From Flavobacterium agrisoli (GTDB taxonomy: Bacteria > Bacteroidota > Bacteroidia > Flavobacteriales > Flavobacteriaceae), in contig NZ_JAEHFV010000001.1 of assembly GCF_016522065.1 (NCBI RefSeq), positions 186,001-250,000 of the forward strand: a stretch of DNA of 64,000 nucleotides, in the 5' to 3' direction. Below are positions 18,925 through 26,681 of the stretch, one piece after another (within the stretch, counting starts at the first letter, position 1; every line of letters starts with the position of its first letter). Made by a program: the position numbers and the translations under genes. The notes under the pieces are model-generated. The model searched no databases and was not told the DNA's origin. It saw only the letters and a list, made by a program, of their open reading frames with translations.

Positions 18925-19293
18925 TTATTTTTTATCCAGTGTTAATTTCATATCATCACTTTCCAAAATTAGTTGGTCATTAGTAATGGTGCTTTCGCAA
19001 GGATAGGGAGTTCCTGTTTCGTCATTAATAACCAAGCTTTTGCCTCCTTTAGTTAGTACAAAAGTACCTTGGCTAATTTCTCTTTTTAAAAATCCCGAAA
19101 CATAACCATCTTTAGTGAAAGTTAAATTTCCTTTTTCTAAAATTTCATTTTTTATCGAATCCGGCATGGGTGTTTTGGCTTCAACAGCTGTCACTTTCCA
19201 AGAATTTACGAGTTTGTTTCTACCCTTGTGGCAAGAAATCATTGATAGTACTAAAAAAGCAATCCCGAATAAAAGTAGTTTAGATTTTTTCAT
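18925..19293 (-). CDS. Small lipoprotein, lipocalin-like
   Basis: A 122-residue protein with a type II signal peptide: positive start (MKKSKLL), hydrophobic core (LFGIAFLVLS) and a lipobox MISC with Cys near residue 21. The mature part begins with NKLVNSWKVTAVEA and continues as short beta strands (GNLTFTKDGYVSGFLKR, GTFVLTKGGKSLVI, LILESDDMKLTL). This is the layout of the lipocalin-like lipoproteins common in Bacteroidetes. Likely exported and lipid-anchored; ligand unknown. Confidence 0.75.
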   Translation of the reverse strand: MKKSKLLLFGIAFLVLSMISCHKGRNKLVNSWKVTAVEAKTPMPDSIKNEILEKGNLTFTKDGYVSGFLKREISQGTFVLTKGGKSLVINDETGTPYPCESTITNDQLILESDDMKLTLDKK

Positions 19294-19511
19294 GATTTTG
19301 ATTTTTGGTTAAACAAATTTTATTTTGATATGAAGTATATTCTGGATATGTTTGAAGTTGTTTTTTTGTAATTATGTAATAAATATAACGTTAATTTTTA
19401 TAATTATCAAATTTAGTTTAGAGTTTTATGTAAAATGATAATTTCTAGTTTCCTCTGAGAATGTGTGTTGTAGGCTGAATTCAATATAAATATCCAGTAA
19501 TAGGGTAAAAT

Positions 19512-19543
19512 AAAAAAGACCGAACAATTGTTCGGTCTTTTTT
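19512..19543 (-). terminator. Terminator after the DUF4293 gene (perfect palindrome)
   Basis: A perfect 32-base palindrome: AAAAAAGACCGAACAA followed by its reverse complement TTGTTCGGTCTTTTTT. It has T-runs on both strands and lies 29 bases past the DUF4293 stop. Confidence 0.85.
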
Positions 19544-19571
19544 CGCGCATAAATAATTTATGTTTATAGGT

Positions 19572-19985
19572 TTATCTCAATCGATCCGCAGATTTTACAA
19601 GATCTTCGTCCTTTTTGATGGCTCTGTTAGCTAATACTAACAGCACGATAGCAACTATAGGTAGAAACATCCCAATACCTTTCTCTGAAACAGCAGGTGT
19701 CTCTCCAGATAAATTTAGTGAATGATATACAAATAATCCTAATAAACTTAAATTTATTATCATGTTCAGTCGGTTCATCACAAACTGATTTTGTCTCTTT
19801 TTAAACGAAATGATACTCATTACCGATAACATGGTGCTTAATCCTAGTAGAATAGTGTACAAATGGCTTTCCATAAAATAAACTACTTTACCATTTTCTA
19901 AAGTCCATAGTGGAAATAAGAAAAAAAGAATCGCCGAAATAGCGAAGGTAAGCAGAAGGTAAATGGTTTGTATTCGTTGTATCAT
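19572..19985 (-). CDS. DUF4293 membrane protein
   Basis: A 137-residue inner-membrane protein with four predicted membrane segments (TIYLLLTFAISAILFFLFPL, LYTILLGLSTMLSVMSI, MIINLSLLGLFVYHSL, GMFLPIVAIVLLVLANRAI). The start MIQRIQTIYLLL is the recognisable N-terminus of the DUF4293 family of Bacteroidetes. Function unknown. I choose the ATG at 19985. An upstream in-frame TTG at 20006 lies inside the promoter box at 20004-20011 and cannot be translated from that promoter. The gene is divergent from rho. Confidence 0.85.
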   Translation of the reverse strand: MIQRIQTIYLLLTFAISAILFFLFPLWTLENGKVVYFMESHLYTILLGLSTMLSVMSIISFKKRQNQFVMNRLNMIINLSLLGLFVYHSLNLSGETPAVSEKGIGMFLPIVAIVLLVLANRAIKKDEDLVKSADRLR

Positions 19986-20003
19986 ATTAGTAATAATGTC
20001 GTA

Positions 20004-20011
20004 CAAAAATA
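20004..20011 (-). promoter_or_regulatory. -7 promoter box of the DUF4293 gene
   Basis: On the minus strand this reads TATTTTTG, an exact TAnnTTTG match, 18 bases upstream of the ATG at 19985. It settles the start choice. Confidence 0.55.
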
Positions 20012-20168
20012 TGTTTTCTTTTTTTAAAATACTATTGTATGATTAAATTTTATTCGTATTATTGCATCATAATACCGTAAGCACTTCATACTGCGGTTGA
20101 TTCTATAAAATAATCTACTACATTCTTTTTACAGTTTTCCTAAAATTAATTAAATTCAAAGAATATTC

Positions 20169-21926
20169 ATGTTTGATATTTCTGCTTTAAAAGAAATGAA
20201 GCTTGTCGAGCTTCAAGAAATAGCTAAATTAGCTAAAACAATAAAGTTTAATGGGGTCAAAAAAGAGACTTTAATAAGTCAGATCTTAGCGCACCAAGAA
20301 GCTACAGCTGCATCCGATGCAAGTCCGATACAAGCAAAAGAAAACGTTGAATCTTCTGAAGATAAACCTAAAAGAAACAGAATAGCGCCGGCTAAAAAAA
20401 TACCCGCTATTAAAAAAGGATTAGAAGTTCCTGAACAGCAAGAAATTGTTGTTCAATCAAACGAAATTCAGGAACAACCAACTGCTGTAAGTCCAAGAGA
20501 AAATAAAACTCCGAAATTTAAAAAAGCCAATTACGAAAAGAAAATCGCTGTTCAGCGAGATAAAGAAACTAATACACCAGAAGTTCCGGTTGATGAAGTT
20601 GCTGTAAAAGAAGTAATTTCAGAAAAAAATGAAGCTGTTATACAACCTAAAAAACAGCATGCAAATCAGAACAAACCAAATCCAAACCAAAACCAAAACC
20701 CAAACCAAAACCCAAATCAAAATAACCACAACAATCAAAACGGAAATAACAATCCGAATCAAAATCATAAAAACAAAAAGAATATCAATTTTAGAGATTC
20801 TGATTTTGAATTTGATGGCATTATTGAAAGTGAAGGAGTTTTAGAAATGATGCCCGATGGTTATGGCTTTCTTCGTTCATCTGATTACAATTATTTAGCG
20901 TCGCCAGATGATATTTATTTGTCAACTTCTCAAATTCGGTTGTTTGGTTTAAAAACTGGAGATACTGTAAAAGGAGTGGTGCGTCCGCCAAAAGAAGGCG
21001 AAAAGTTTTTTCCTTTAGTTCGCGTTTTAAAAATCAATGGACACGATCCTCAAGTAGTTCGTGATCGCGTTTCATTCGAACATTTAACTCCCGTTTTTCC
21101 TTCTGAAAAATTCAAATTAGCCGAAAAACAAAGTACCATTTCCACACGTATTATCGATTTGTTTTCGCCAATCGGAAAAGGGCAACGTGGTATGATTGTA
21201 GCACAACCCAAAACAGGTAAAACAATGTTGTTAAAAGACATTGCAAATGCTATTGCTGCCAATCACCCAGAAGTATATTTAATTGTTTTACTAATTGACG
21301 AACGTCCGGAAGAGGTTACCGACATGATTCGAAATGTTCGTGGTGAGGTGATTGCCTCTACTTTTGACCGTGAGCCTCAAGAACACGTAAAAATTGCCAA
21401 TATCGTATTAGAAAAATCAAAACGTTTGGTTGAATGTGGTCATGATGTAGTGGTTCTGTTGGATTCGATTACACGTTTGGCAAGAGCTTATAATACAGTT
21501 CAACCAGCTTCAGGTAAAGTATTGAGTGGAGGTGTTGATGCTAATGCTTTGCAAAAACCAAAACGTTTTTTTGGAGCTGCTCGTAATGTAGAAAACGGTG
21601 GCTCGTTGAGTATTATTGCGACCGCTTTGACCGAAACAGGTTCTAAAATGGACGAAGTTATTTTTGAAGAATTTAAAGGAACTGGTAATATGGAGTTGCA
21701 ATTGGATCGTAAAATTGCTAATAAACGTATTTTCCCTGCTATTGATTTAACTTCTTCAAGCACACGTCGAGATGATTTATTATTGGATGAAAAAACATTG
21801 CAACGCATGTGGATTATGCGTAAATATTTAGCCGATATGAATCCGATTGAGGCAATGGATTTTATCAACGATCGTTTTAAAAAAACGAGAAATAACGAAG
21901 AGTTTCTGATTTCGATGAACGATTAA
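20169..21926 (+). CDS. rho: Transcription termination factor Rho with long disordered insert
   Basis: A 585-residue Rho, well over the 419 of E. coli. Residues 1-40 are a Rho N-terminal helix-extended-helix ([20 protein letters not shown]). About 45-210 is low complexity, first Lys/Glu/Pro-rich, then Asn/Gln/Pro-rich (near 170-200). The RNA-binding cold-shock-like domain follows ([20 protein letters not shown]), then the ATPase with P-loop [44 protein letters not shown] and the Q-loop/R-loop region [20 protein letters not shown]. All motor motifs are intact. Long disordered inserts are a known trait of Bacteroidetes Rho; the one in Bacteroides thetaiotaomicron has been reported to promote phase separation. 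Confidence 0.96.
   Translation: MFDISALKEMKLVELQEIAKLAKTIKFNGVKKETLISQILAHQEATAASDASPIQAKENVESSEDKPKRNRIAPAKKIPAIKKGLEVPEQQEIVVQSNEIQEQPTAVSPRENKTPKFKKANYEKKIAVQRDKETNTPEVPVDEVAVKEVISEKNEAVIQPKKQHANQNKPNPNQNQNPNQNPNQNNHNNQNGNNNPNQNHKNKKNINFRDSDFEFDGIIESEGVLEMMPDGYGFLRSSDYNYLASPDDIYLSTSQIRLFGLKTGDTVKGVVRPPKEGEKFFPLVRVLKINGHDPQVVRDRVSFEHLTPVFPSEKFKLAEKQSTISTRIIDLFSPIGKGQRGMIVAQPKTGKTMLLKDIANAIAANHPEVYLIVLLIDERPEEVTDMIRNVRGEVIASTFDREPQEHVKIANIVLEKSKRLVECGHDVVVLLDSITRLARAYNTVQPASGKVLSGGVDANALQKPKRFFGAARNVENGGSLSIIATALTETGSKMDEVIFEEFKGTGNMELQLDRKIANKRIFPAIDLTSSSTRRDDLLLDEKTLQRMWIMRKYLADMNPIEAMDFINDRFKKTRNNEEFLISMND
20671..20730 (+). repeat. Imperfect CCAAAA-type short repeats inside rho
   Basis: Tandem CCAAA / CCAAAACC units encode the N-Q-N-P-N-Q tract of the Rho disordered region. 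The units vary by single bases, so it is a degenerate, slippage-prone microsatellite rather than an exact array. Confidence 0.7.
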
Positions 21927-21970
21927 AAGGTCTTAGGGACACTATTTTAATTAAGTTATATATAGAAGAA

Positions 21971-22010
21971 AGGTTCTGAAAATTCTGTTTTGATTTTCAG
22001 AACCTTTTCT
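21971..22010 (+). terminator. Terminator after rho
   Basis: Perfect 13-base stem AGGTTCTGAAAAT (21971-21983) / ATTTTCAGAACCT (21993-22005), followed by TTTTCT. Confidence 0.85.
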
Positions 22011-22081
22011 GTTTTCAGATTGAATTAATTTTAATCTTAAGTTTTAGTTTTTTTGAATACATTCGTAACGCAAAAAAAAAT

Positions 22082-23419
22082 ATGATTATGACAGAACTAC
22101 CAAAAGGAAGTAAAAAGTTGTTAAACGCTTGGGCTTTTTATGATTGGGCAAACTCCGTTTATGCTTTAGTCATTTCGTCGGCAGTATTTCCTATTTTTTA
22201 TGAAGCCTTGTTTTCGGACAGATCACATTATATTACTGTTTTTGGTTTGAATCTTAAAAATTCGGCCTTAATTAGTTTTGTTACGGCGCTAGCCTTTTTA
22301 AAAGTTGCTTTTATTTCGCCTTTACTTTCTGGAATAGCCGATTATGTTGGAAATAAAAAGATGTTCATGAAGTTTTTTTGTTACCTCGGCGCTTTATCCT
22401 GTGTGGGTTTGTATTGGTTCAGTCTTGATAATATTTATATTGGATTGCTGTTTTACTTTATGGGATTAATTGGATTTTGGGGAAGTTTGGTTTTCTATAA
22501 TTCCTATTTGCCCGATATTGCTTTTTCCTCCCAACAAGATAGTATAAGCGCTAAAGGATATTCATTGGGTTATATTGGTAGTGTTATTTTGTTGATAGTC
22601 AATTTAGCAATGATTATGATGCCTGATATGTTTGGTATTACCGGCACAAAAGGAGAAGCAGCTATGAAAGCGATGCGATATTCATTTGTAATGGTGGGAG
22701 TTTGGTGGATTTTGTTCAGTCAGTATACCTATTATTATTTGCCAAAAGGAAATAAAAATTCTAATCAAAAAATCACAAAAGATGTTGTCTTTAACGGTTT
22801 TAAAGAGCTCAAAAAAGTATGGGGTTATCTAGGAGAAAACATTCCTTTAAAAAGATATTTAGGAGGCTTTTTTGTTTATAGTATGGCTGTGCAAACCGTT
22901 ATGCTAGTGGCTACTTATTTTGGAGCACAAGAAATTGAATGGAAATCGGCAGATGAAAGTACTACAGGCTTAATTATTTGTATTTTGGTCATTCAGTTAG
23001 TAGCTATTTTGGGAGCGGTTTTAACCTCAAAGGCATCGTCAAAATTTGGGAATATAAGTGTTTTAATTGTCATTAATTGCTTTTGGGTTTTGTTGTGTAT
23101 TGCTGCGTATTTTATAACCCAACCCGTGCATTTTTATATAATGGCGGCTTTAGTAGGTTTGGTTATGGGAGGTACACAATCTTTATCTCGTTCTACATAT
23201 TCCAAATTATTACCCGAAACTCAGGATACCGCTTCGTTTTTTAGTTTTTATGATGTTGCCGAAAAAATCGGAATTGTTATCGGAATGTGCGTCTACGGGA
23301 TAATTGATCAAATTACCGGGAGTCCTCGTTTTGCTATTGTTTTCTTAGGCCTATTTTTTGTAATTGGAGTTGGGCTTCTAACACGAATTCCGAAGCAAAA
23401 CAGGAAAGAGCTTCATTAA
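22082..23419 (+). CDS. UMF1-family MFS transporter
   Basis: A 445-residue protein with about 12 membrane segments. The N-terminus AWAFYDWANSVYALVISSAVFPIFY is the hallmark of the UMF1/Atg22-like branch of the major facilitator superfamily (WAFYDWANS). Other typical parts are ISPLLSGIADYVGNKK between helices 2 and 3 and LVMGGTQSLSRSTYSKLLP in the second half. Substrate unknown; the yeast relative exports amino acids from the vacuole. An ATG at 22088 is an equally possible start. A weak promoter box TACATTCG lies at 22058-22065. It is flanked by the rho terminator and lon, and is probably a single-gene unit. Confidence 0.88.
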   Translation: MIMTELPKGSKKLLNAWAFYDWANSVYALVISSAVFPIFYEALFSDRSHYITVFGLNLKNSALISFVTALAFLKVAFISPLLSGIADYVGNKKMFMKFFCYLGALSCVGLYWFSLDNIYIGLLFYFMGLIGFWGSLVFYNSYLPDIAFSSQQDSISAKGYSLGYIGSVILLIVNLAMIMMPDMFGITGTKGEAAMKAMRYSFVMVGVWWILFSQYTYYYLPKGNKNSNQKITKDVVFNGFKELKKVWGYLGENIPLKRYLGGFFVYSMAVQTVMLVATYFGAQEIEWKSADESTTGLIICILVIQLVAILGAVLTSKASSKFGNISVLIVINCFWVLLCIAAYFITQPVHFYIMAALVGLVMGGTQSLSRSTYSKLLPETQDTASFFSFYDVAEKIGIVIGMCVYGIIDQITGSPRFAIVFLGLFFVIGVGLLTRIPKQNRKELH

Positions 23420-23555
23420 AACGAAATGCTTTCTTTTTTAAATTTCTATTTTATTAATACATATGAAAAATTTTCTTTTCCACAATATTCAATCTTAAAT
23501 AAAGTCTTTTGGCATAAAGATTGTCTAATTTAAGGGCTAAATGATAAAAATAGTG

Positions 23556-23563
23556 TATGTTCG
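23556..23563 (+). promoter_or_regulatory. Candidate -7 box of lon
   Basis: TATGTTCG differs at one base from TAnnTTTG. It lies 85 bases before the lon ATG and upstream of the inverted repeat at 23591-23609, so that repeat would sit in the leader. Confidence 0.35.
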
Positions 23564-23590
23564 TGTTTTCCAAAGAATCACGTGCATTTG

Positions 23591-23609
23591 AGAATGCTTT
23601 ACGCATTCT
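23591..23609. promoter_or_regulatory. Inverted repeat in the lon leader
   Basis: AGAATGC (23591-23597) and GCATTCT (23603-23609) with a five-base spacer form a perfect 7-base dyad 38 bases before the lon start. It could be an operator or an RNA hairpin; no T-run follows, so it is not a terminator. Confidence 0.4.
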
Positions 23610-23647
23610 TCTAAAAATAATAATGACAAAACGACCTATATTTTACT

Positions 23648-26101
23648 ATGTCAAATCACAAAATACTTACTATTGACAATCTGTCACTTCAGGAATTTGA
23701 TTCAGAAGCCGAATTAATTCCTTTATTAACGCCCGAAGATGAAGAAGAAATGAACAACGAAGAGTTGCCTGTTTCTTTACCAATTTTGCCCTTACGCAAT
23801 ACTGTTTTGTTTCCAGGTGTGGTAATTCCAATTTCTGCTGGTAGAGATAAATCGATTCAGTTGATTAATGATGCCAATGCGGGTGATAAAATTATCGGAG
23901 TTGTTTCGCAAATTAATGAGGATGTTGAAGATCCAACTAAAGACGATATCAATAAAATTGGAACAGTAGCGCGAATTTTGAGGGTTTTAAAAATGCCTGA
24001 TGGAAACATTACGGTAATTCTGCAAGGAAAAAAACGTTTTAAAATTGATGAAGTTATTGCCGAAGAACCGTATATAAAAGCTAACGTTATTGATGTAAAC
24101 GAAACGCGACCGGATGTTGCCGATACCGAATTTACAGCTGTTTTAGATTCGATAAAAGAATTGGCTATTCAAATTATTAAAGAAAGTCCGAGTATACCTT
24201 CTGAGGCTACTTTTGCTATAAAAAATATTGAAAGCAAATCGTTTTTGATCAATTTTATTTCATCAAACATGAATTTATCGGTACATGATAAACAAGGTTT
24301 GTTGTCTATTAATGATTTAAAAGAAAGAGCTTTTGAAACTTTGCGGTATATGAATATTGAGTTGCAGAAATTAGAACTCAAAAACGATATTCAGTCCAAA
24401 GTACGTTTTGATTTAGACCAACAACAGCGTGAGTATTTCTTGCACCAACAAATGAAAACCATTCAAGAAGAATTGGGAGGCGTTTCGCAAGAAGAAGAAA
24501 TTGATGAAATGGGTATTCGTGCCAAAACCAAAAAATGGGACGAAAAAAAGCAAAAGCAATTTGAAAAAGAATTGTCTAAAATGCGCAGAATGAATCCGCA
24601 ATCACCCGATTTTGGAATTCAACGCAATTATTTAGAATTGATTTTGGATTTGCCTTGGGGTGAATATTCTAAAGATAAATTTGATTTAAAACATGCTCAA
24701 AAAGTTTTGGATAAAGATCATTTTAGTCTAGAAGAAGTTAAAAAAAGAATGATAGAGCATTTGGCTGTTTTAAAATTGCGAAACGACATGAAATCGCCAA
24801 TTATCTGTTTAACAGGACCTCCAGGAGTAGGTAAAACGTCAATTGGTCGTTCGGTTGCCGAAGCTTTGGGGCGCGAATATGTTCGAATTTCATTAGGTGG
24901 TTTACGCGATGAAGCCGAAATTAGAGGGCATCGAAAAACCTATATTGGTGCTATGCCAGGTCGTATTATTCAAAGTTTGAAAAAAGCCGGAACTTCCAAT
25001 CCTGTTTTTGTTTTAGATGAAATCGATAAATTATCAAATAGCCACAGTGGCGATCCTTCTTCAGCCTTATTAGAGGTTTTAGATCCTGAGCAAAACAGTG
25101 CTTTTTATGATAATTTCCTTGAAATGGGTTACGATTTATCTAAAGTAATGTTTATCGCGACTTCTAACAATATGGGCACTATTCAACCTGCGTTAAAAGA
25201 TCGTATGGAAGTAATCAAAATGTCAGGTTATACTATCGAAGAAAAGATTGAAATTGCTAAAAGACATTTGTTTCCGAAATTATTAGCCAATCACGGATTA
25301 ACCAATAAAGATTTAACAATTGGGAAAAAACAATTGGAAAAAATTATTGAAGGATACACACGTGAATCGGGGGTTCGAAATTTAGAAAACAAAATTGCGC
25401 AAGTGATTCGAAATGCAGCAAAATCAGTTGCACTTGAAGAAGAATACAATAAAAAAGTAACCGACGAAGATATTGTTTCGGTATTGGGTGTGCCAAAACT
25501 TGAACGTGATAAATACGAAAACAACGATGTTGCAGGAGTAGTGACTGGTTTGGCTTGGACGAGCGTTGGTGGTGATATTTTATTTATTGAATCGATTATT
25601 TCAGAAGGTAAAGGAAGCTTAAATGTTACCGGAAATCTAGGAAATGTAATGAAAGAATCGGCTACAATTGCTCTAGAATATATAAAGGCAAATGCGAAAA
25701 CTTTAGGAATTAACGTTGATTTATTTCAAAAATACAACATTCACATTCACGTTCCAGAAGGTGCGACTCCGAAAGACGGACCAAGTGCAGGTATTGCGAT
25801 GTTAACTTGTTTGGTTTCGTTATTAACGCAAACAAAAGTGAAAAAGAGCATTGCCATGACTGGAGAAATTACCTTACGCGGAAAAGTATTGCCGGTGGGT
25901 GGAATAAGAGAGAAAATTTTAGCTGCCAAACGCGCAAATATCAAGGAAATCATTTTGTGTTACGAAAACAAAAGTGATGTGGATGAAATTAAAGCCGAGT
26001 ATTTAGAAGGGCTTACTTTTCATTATGTAAAAGAAATGAGCGAAGTTTTAAAACTGGCTTTAACCAATCAAAAGGTTAAAAATGCTAAAGAATTGAAGTA
26101 A
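23648..26101 (+). CDS. lon: Lon ATP-dependent protease
   Basis: An 817-residue LonA. The N-terminal substrate domain (ISLP-type start LPVSLPILPLRNTVLFPGVV) spans about 40-235, then a coiled coil with DLDQQQREYFLHQQMKTIQ. The AAA+ motor has Walker A GPPGVGKTSIGRSVA (near 390) and Walker B PVFVLDEIDKL. The protease domain has the catalytic Ser in ATPKDGPSAGIAM (near 713) and the catalytic Lys in GEITLRGKVLPVGGIREKI. It degrades damaged and regulatory proteins in the cytoplasm. An N-terminal acidic stretch of about 35 residues precedes the domain. Promoter and leader elements lie at 23556-23635. Confidence 0.97.
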   Translation: MSNHKILTIDNLSLQEFDSEAELIPLLTPEDEEEMNNEELPVSLPILPLRNTVLFPGVVIPISAGRDKSIQLINDANAGDKIIGVVSQINEDVEDPTKDDINKIGTVARILRVLKMPDGNITVILQGKKRFKIDEVIAEEPYIKANVIDVNETRPDVADTEFTAVLDSIKELAIQIIKESPSIPSEATFAIKNIESKSFLINFISSNMNLSVHDKQGLLSINDLKERAFETLRYMNIELQKLELKNDIQSKVRFDLDQQQREYFLHQQMKTIQEELGGVSQEEEIDEMGIRAKTKKWDEKKQKQFEKELSKMRRMNPQSPDFGIQRNYLELILDLPWGEYSKDKFDLKHAQKVLDKDHFSLEEVKKRMIEHLAVLKLRNDMKSPIICLTGPPGVGKTSIGRSVAEALGREYVRISLGGLRDEAEIRGHRKTYIGAMPGRIIQSLKKAGTSNPVFVLDEIDKLSNSHSGDPSSALLEVLDPEQNSAFYDNFLEMGYDLSKVMFIATSNNMGTIQPALKDRMEVIKMSGYTIEEKIEIAKRHLFPKLLANHGLTNKDLTIGKKQLEKIIEGYTRESGVRNLENKIAQVIRNAAKSVALEEEYNKKVTDEDIVSVLGVPKLERDKYENNDVAGVVTGLAWTSVGGDILFIESIISEGKGSLNVTGNLGNVMKESATIALEYIKANAKTLGINVDLFQKYNIHIHVPEGATPKDGPSAGIAMLTCLVSLLTQTKVKKSIAMTGEITLRGKVLPVGGIREKILAAKRANIKEIILCYENKSDVDEIKAEYLEGLTFHYVKEMSEVLKLALTNQKVKNAKELK

Positions 26102-26120
26102 ATTTTATCGATATTTTATT

Positions 26121-26155
26121 AAAAAATGGGGTTTATAGCCCCATTTTTTATTTTT
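26121..26155. terminator. Bidirectional terminator, lon / acidic protein gene
   Basis: AAAAAATGGGG (26121-26131) pairs with CCCCATTTTTT (26139-26149) around a seven-base loop, with T-runs on both sides. Confidence 0.88.
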
Positions 26156-26186
26156 TAAAACTGCTTTTTTTGAAGAGGTTTACCAC

Positions 26187-26471
26187 TTAATAAATTCCAG
26201 AATCCTCTTCATTTTCATCGAATAAGTTATCAAAATTATCGGACGGATTATCAAATTCATCGTTGACGACCTTTTCTTTTCCATTTTCATCAATGCTATC
26301 TTCATCCAAATCGGTTCCGGGGTAAATTTCATCAGTTTCTACTTCTGTAATTGGTTTTTCGAAAGGATTAGGTTTGTTCGGATTATGCCCATTTCGTACC
26401 GTGTATCCTTGTTCAGCAATTTCAGCTAAATCTTGGTTTTGCGTACTTTTATTATATGAATTCTTTTCCAT
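26187..26471 (-). CDS. Small acidic, probably disordered protein
   Basis: A 94-residue hypothetical protein. After a polar start (MEKNSYNKSTQNQDLAEIAE) comes a Pro/Asn stretch (NGHNPNKPNPFEKP), then a very acidic second half (DLDEDSIDENGKE, DENEEDSGIY). No hydrophobic core, signal peptide or catalytic motif is visible, so it is likely intrinsically disordered and cytoplasmic. It is divergent from the catalase gene, and proteins of this look often sit near stress genes in flavobacteria. No function is assigned. Confidence 0.65.
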   Translation of the reverse strand: MEKNSYNKSTQNQDLAEIAEQGYTVRNGHNPNKPNPFEKPITEVETDEIYPGTDLDEDSIDENGKEKVVNDEFDNPSDNFDNLFDENEEDSGIY

Positions 26472-26681
26472 GATTTCTATCTTTTAAATTATGATTTAAA
26501 GGTATTTCACAATAATTCAAAAAACTTCCATAATATTTGGTTTTAATTATATGATTTTCAAGTGGTTAATTTATAAAAACAGTCAATAATTGTATAACTT
26601 CCTAAGATTTGAAGCGATTACTTTTAAGCTAACAAACATCATAAAAACTTTTAGTTTATTAACTCGTTAAAAAGGAAAACT

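Noticed and set aside
20671..20730. The short repeats in rho as a CRISPR array or tandem repeat locus
   Set aside because: Units are 5-8 bases, imperfect, lack spacers and encode the disordered insert.
20629..20844. A 71-codon alternative frame in the rho repeat region
   Set aside because: Its Thr/Ile/Lys-rich product is the shifted reading of the CCAAAA repeats; the Rho frame is continuous and correct.
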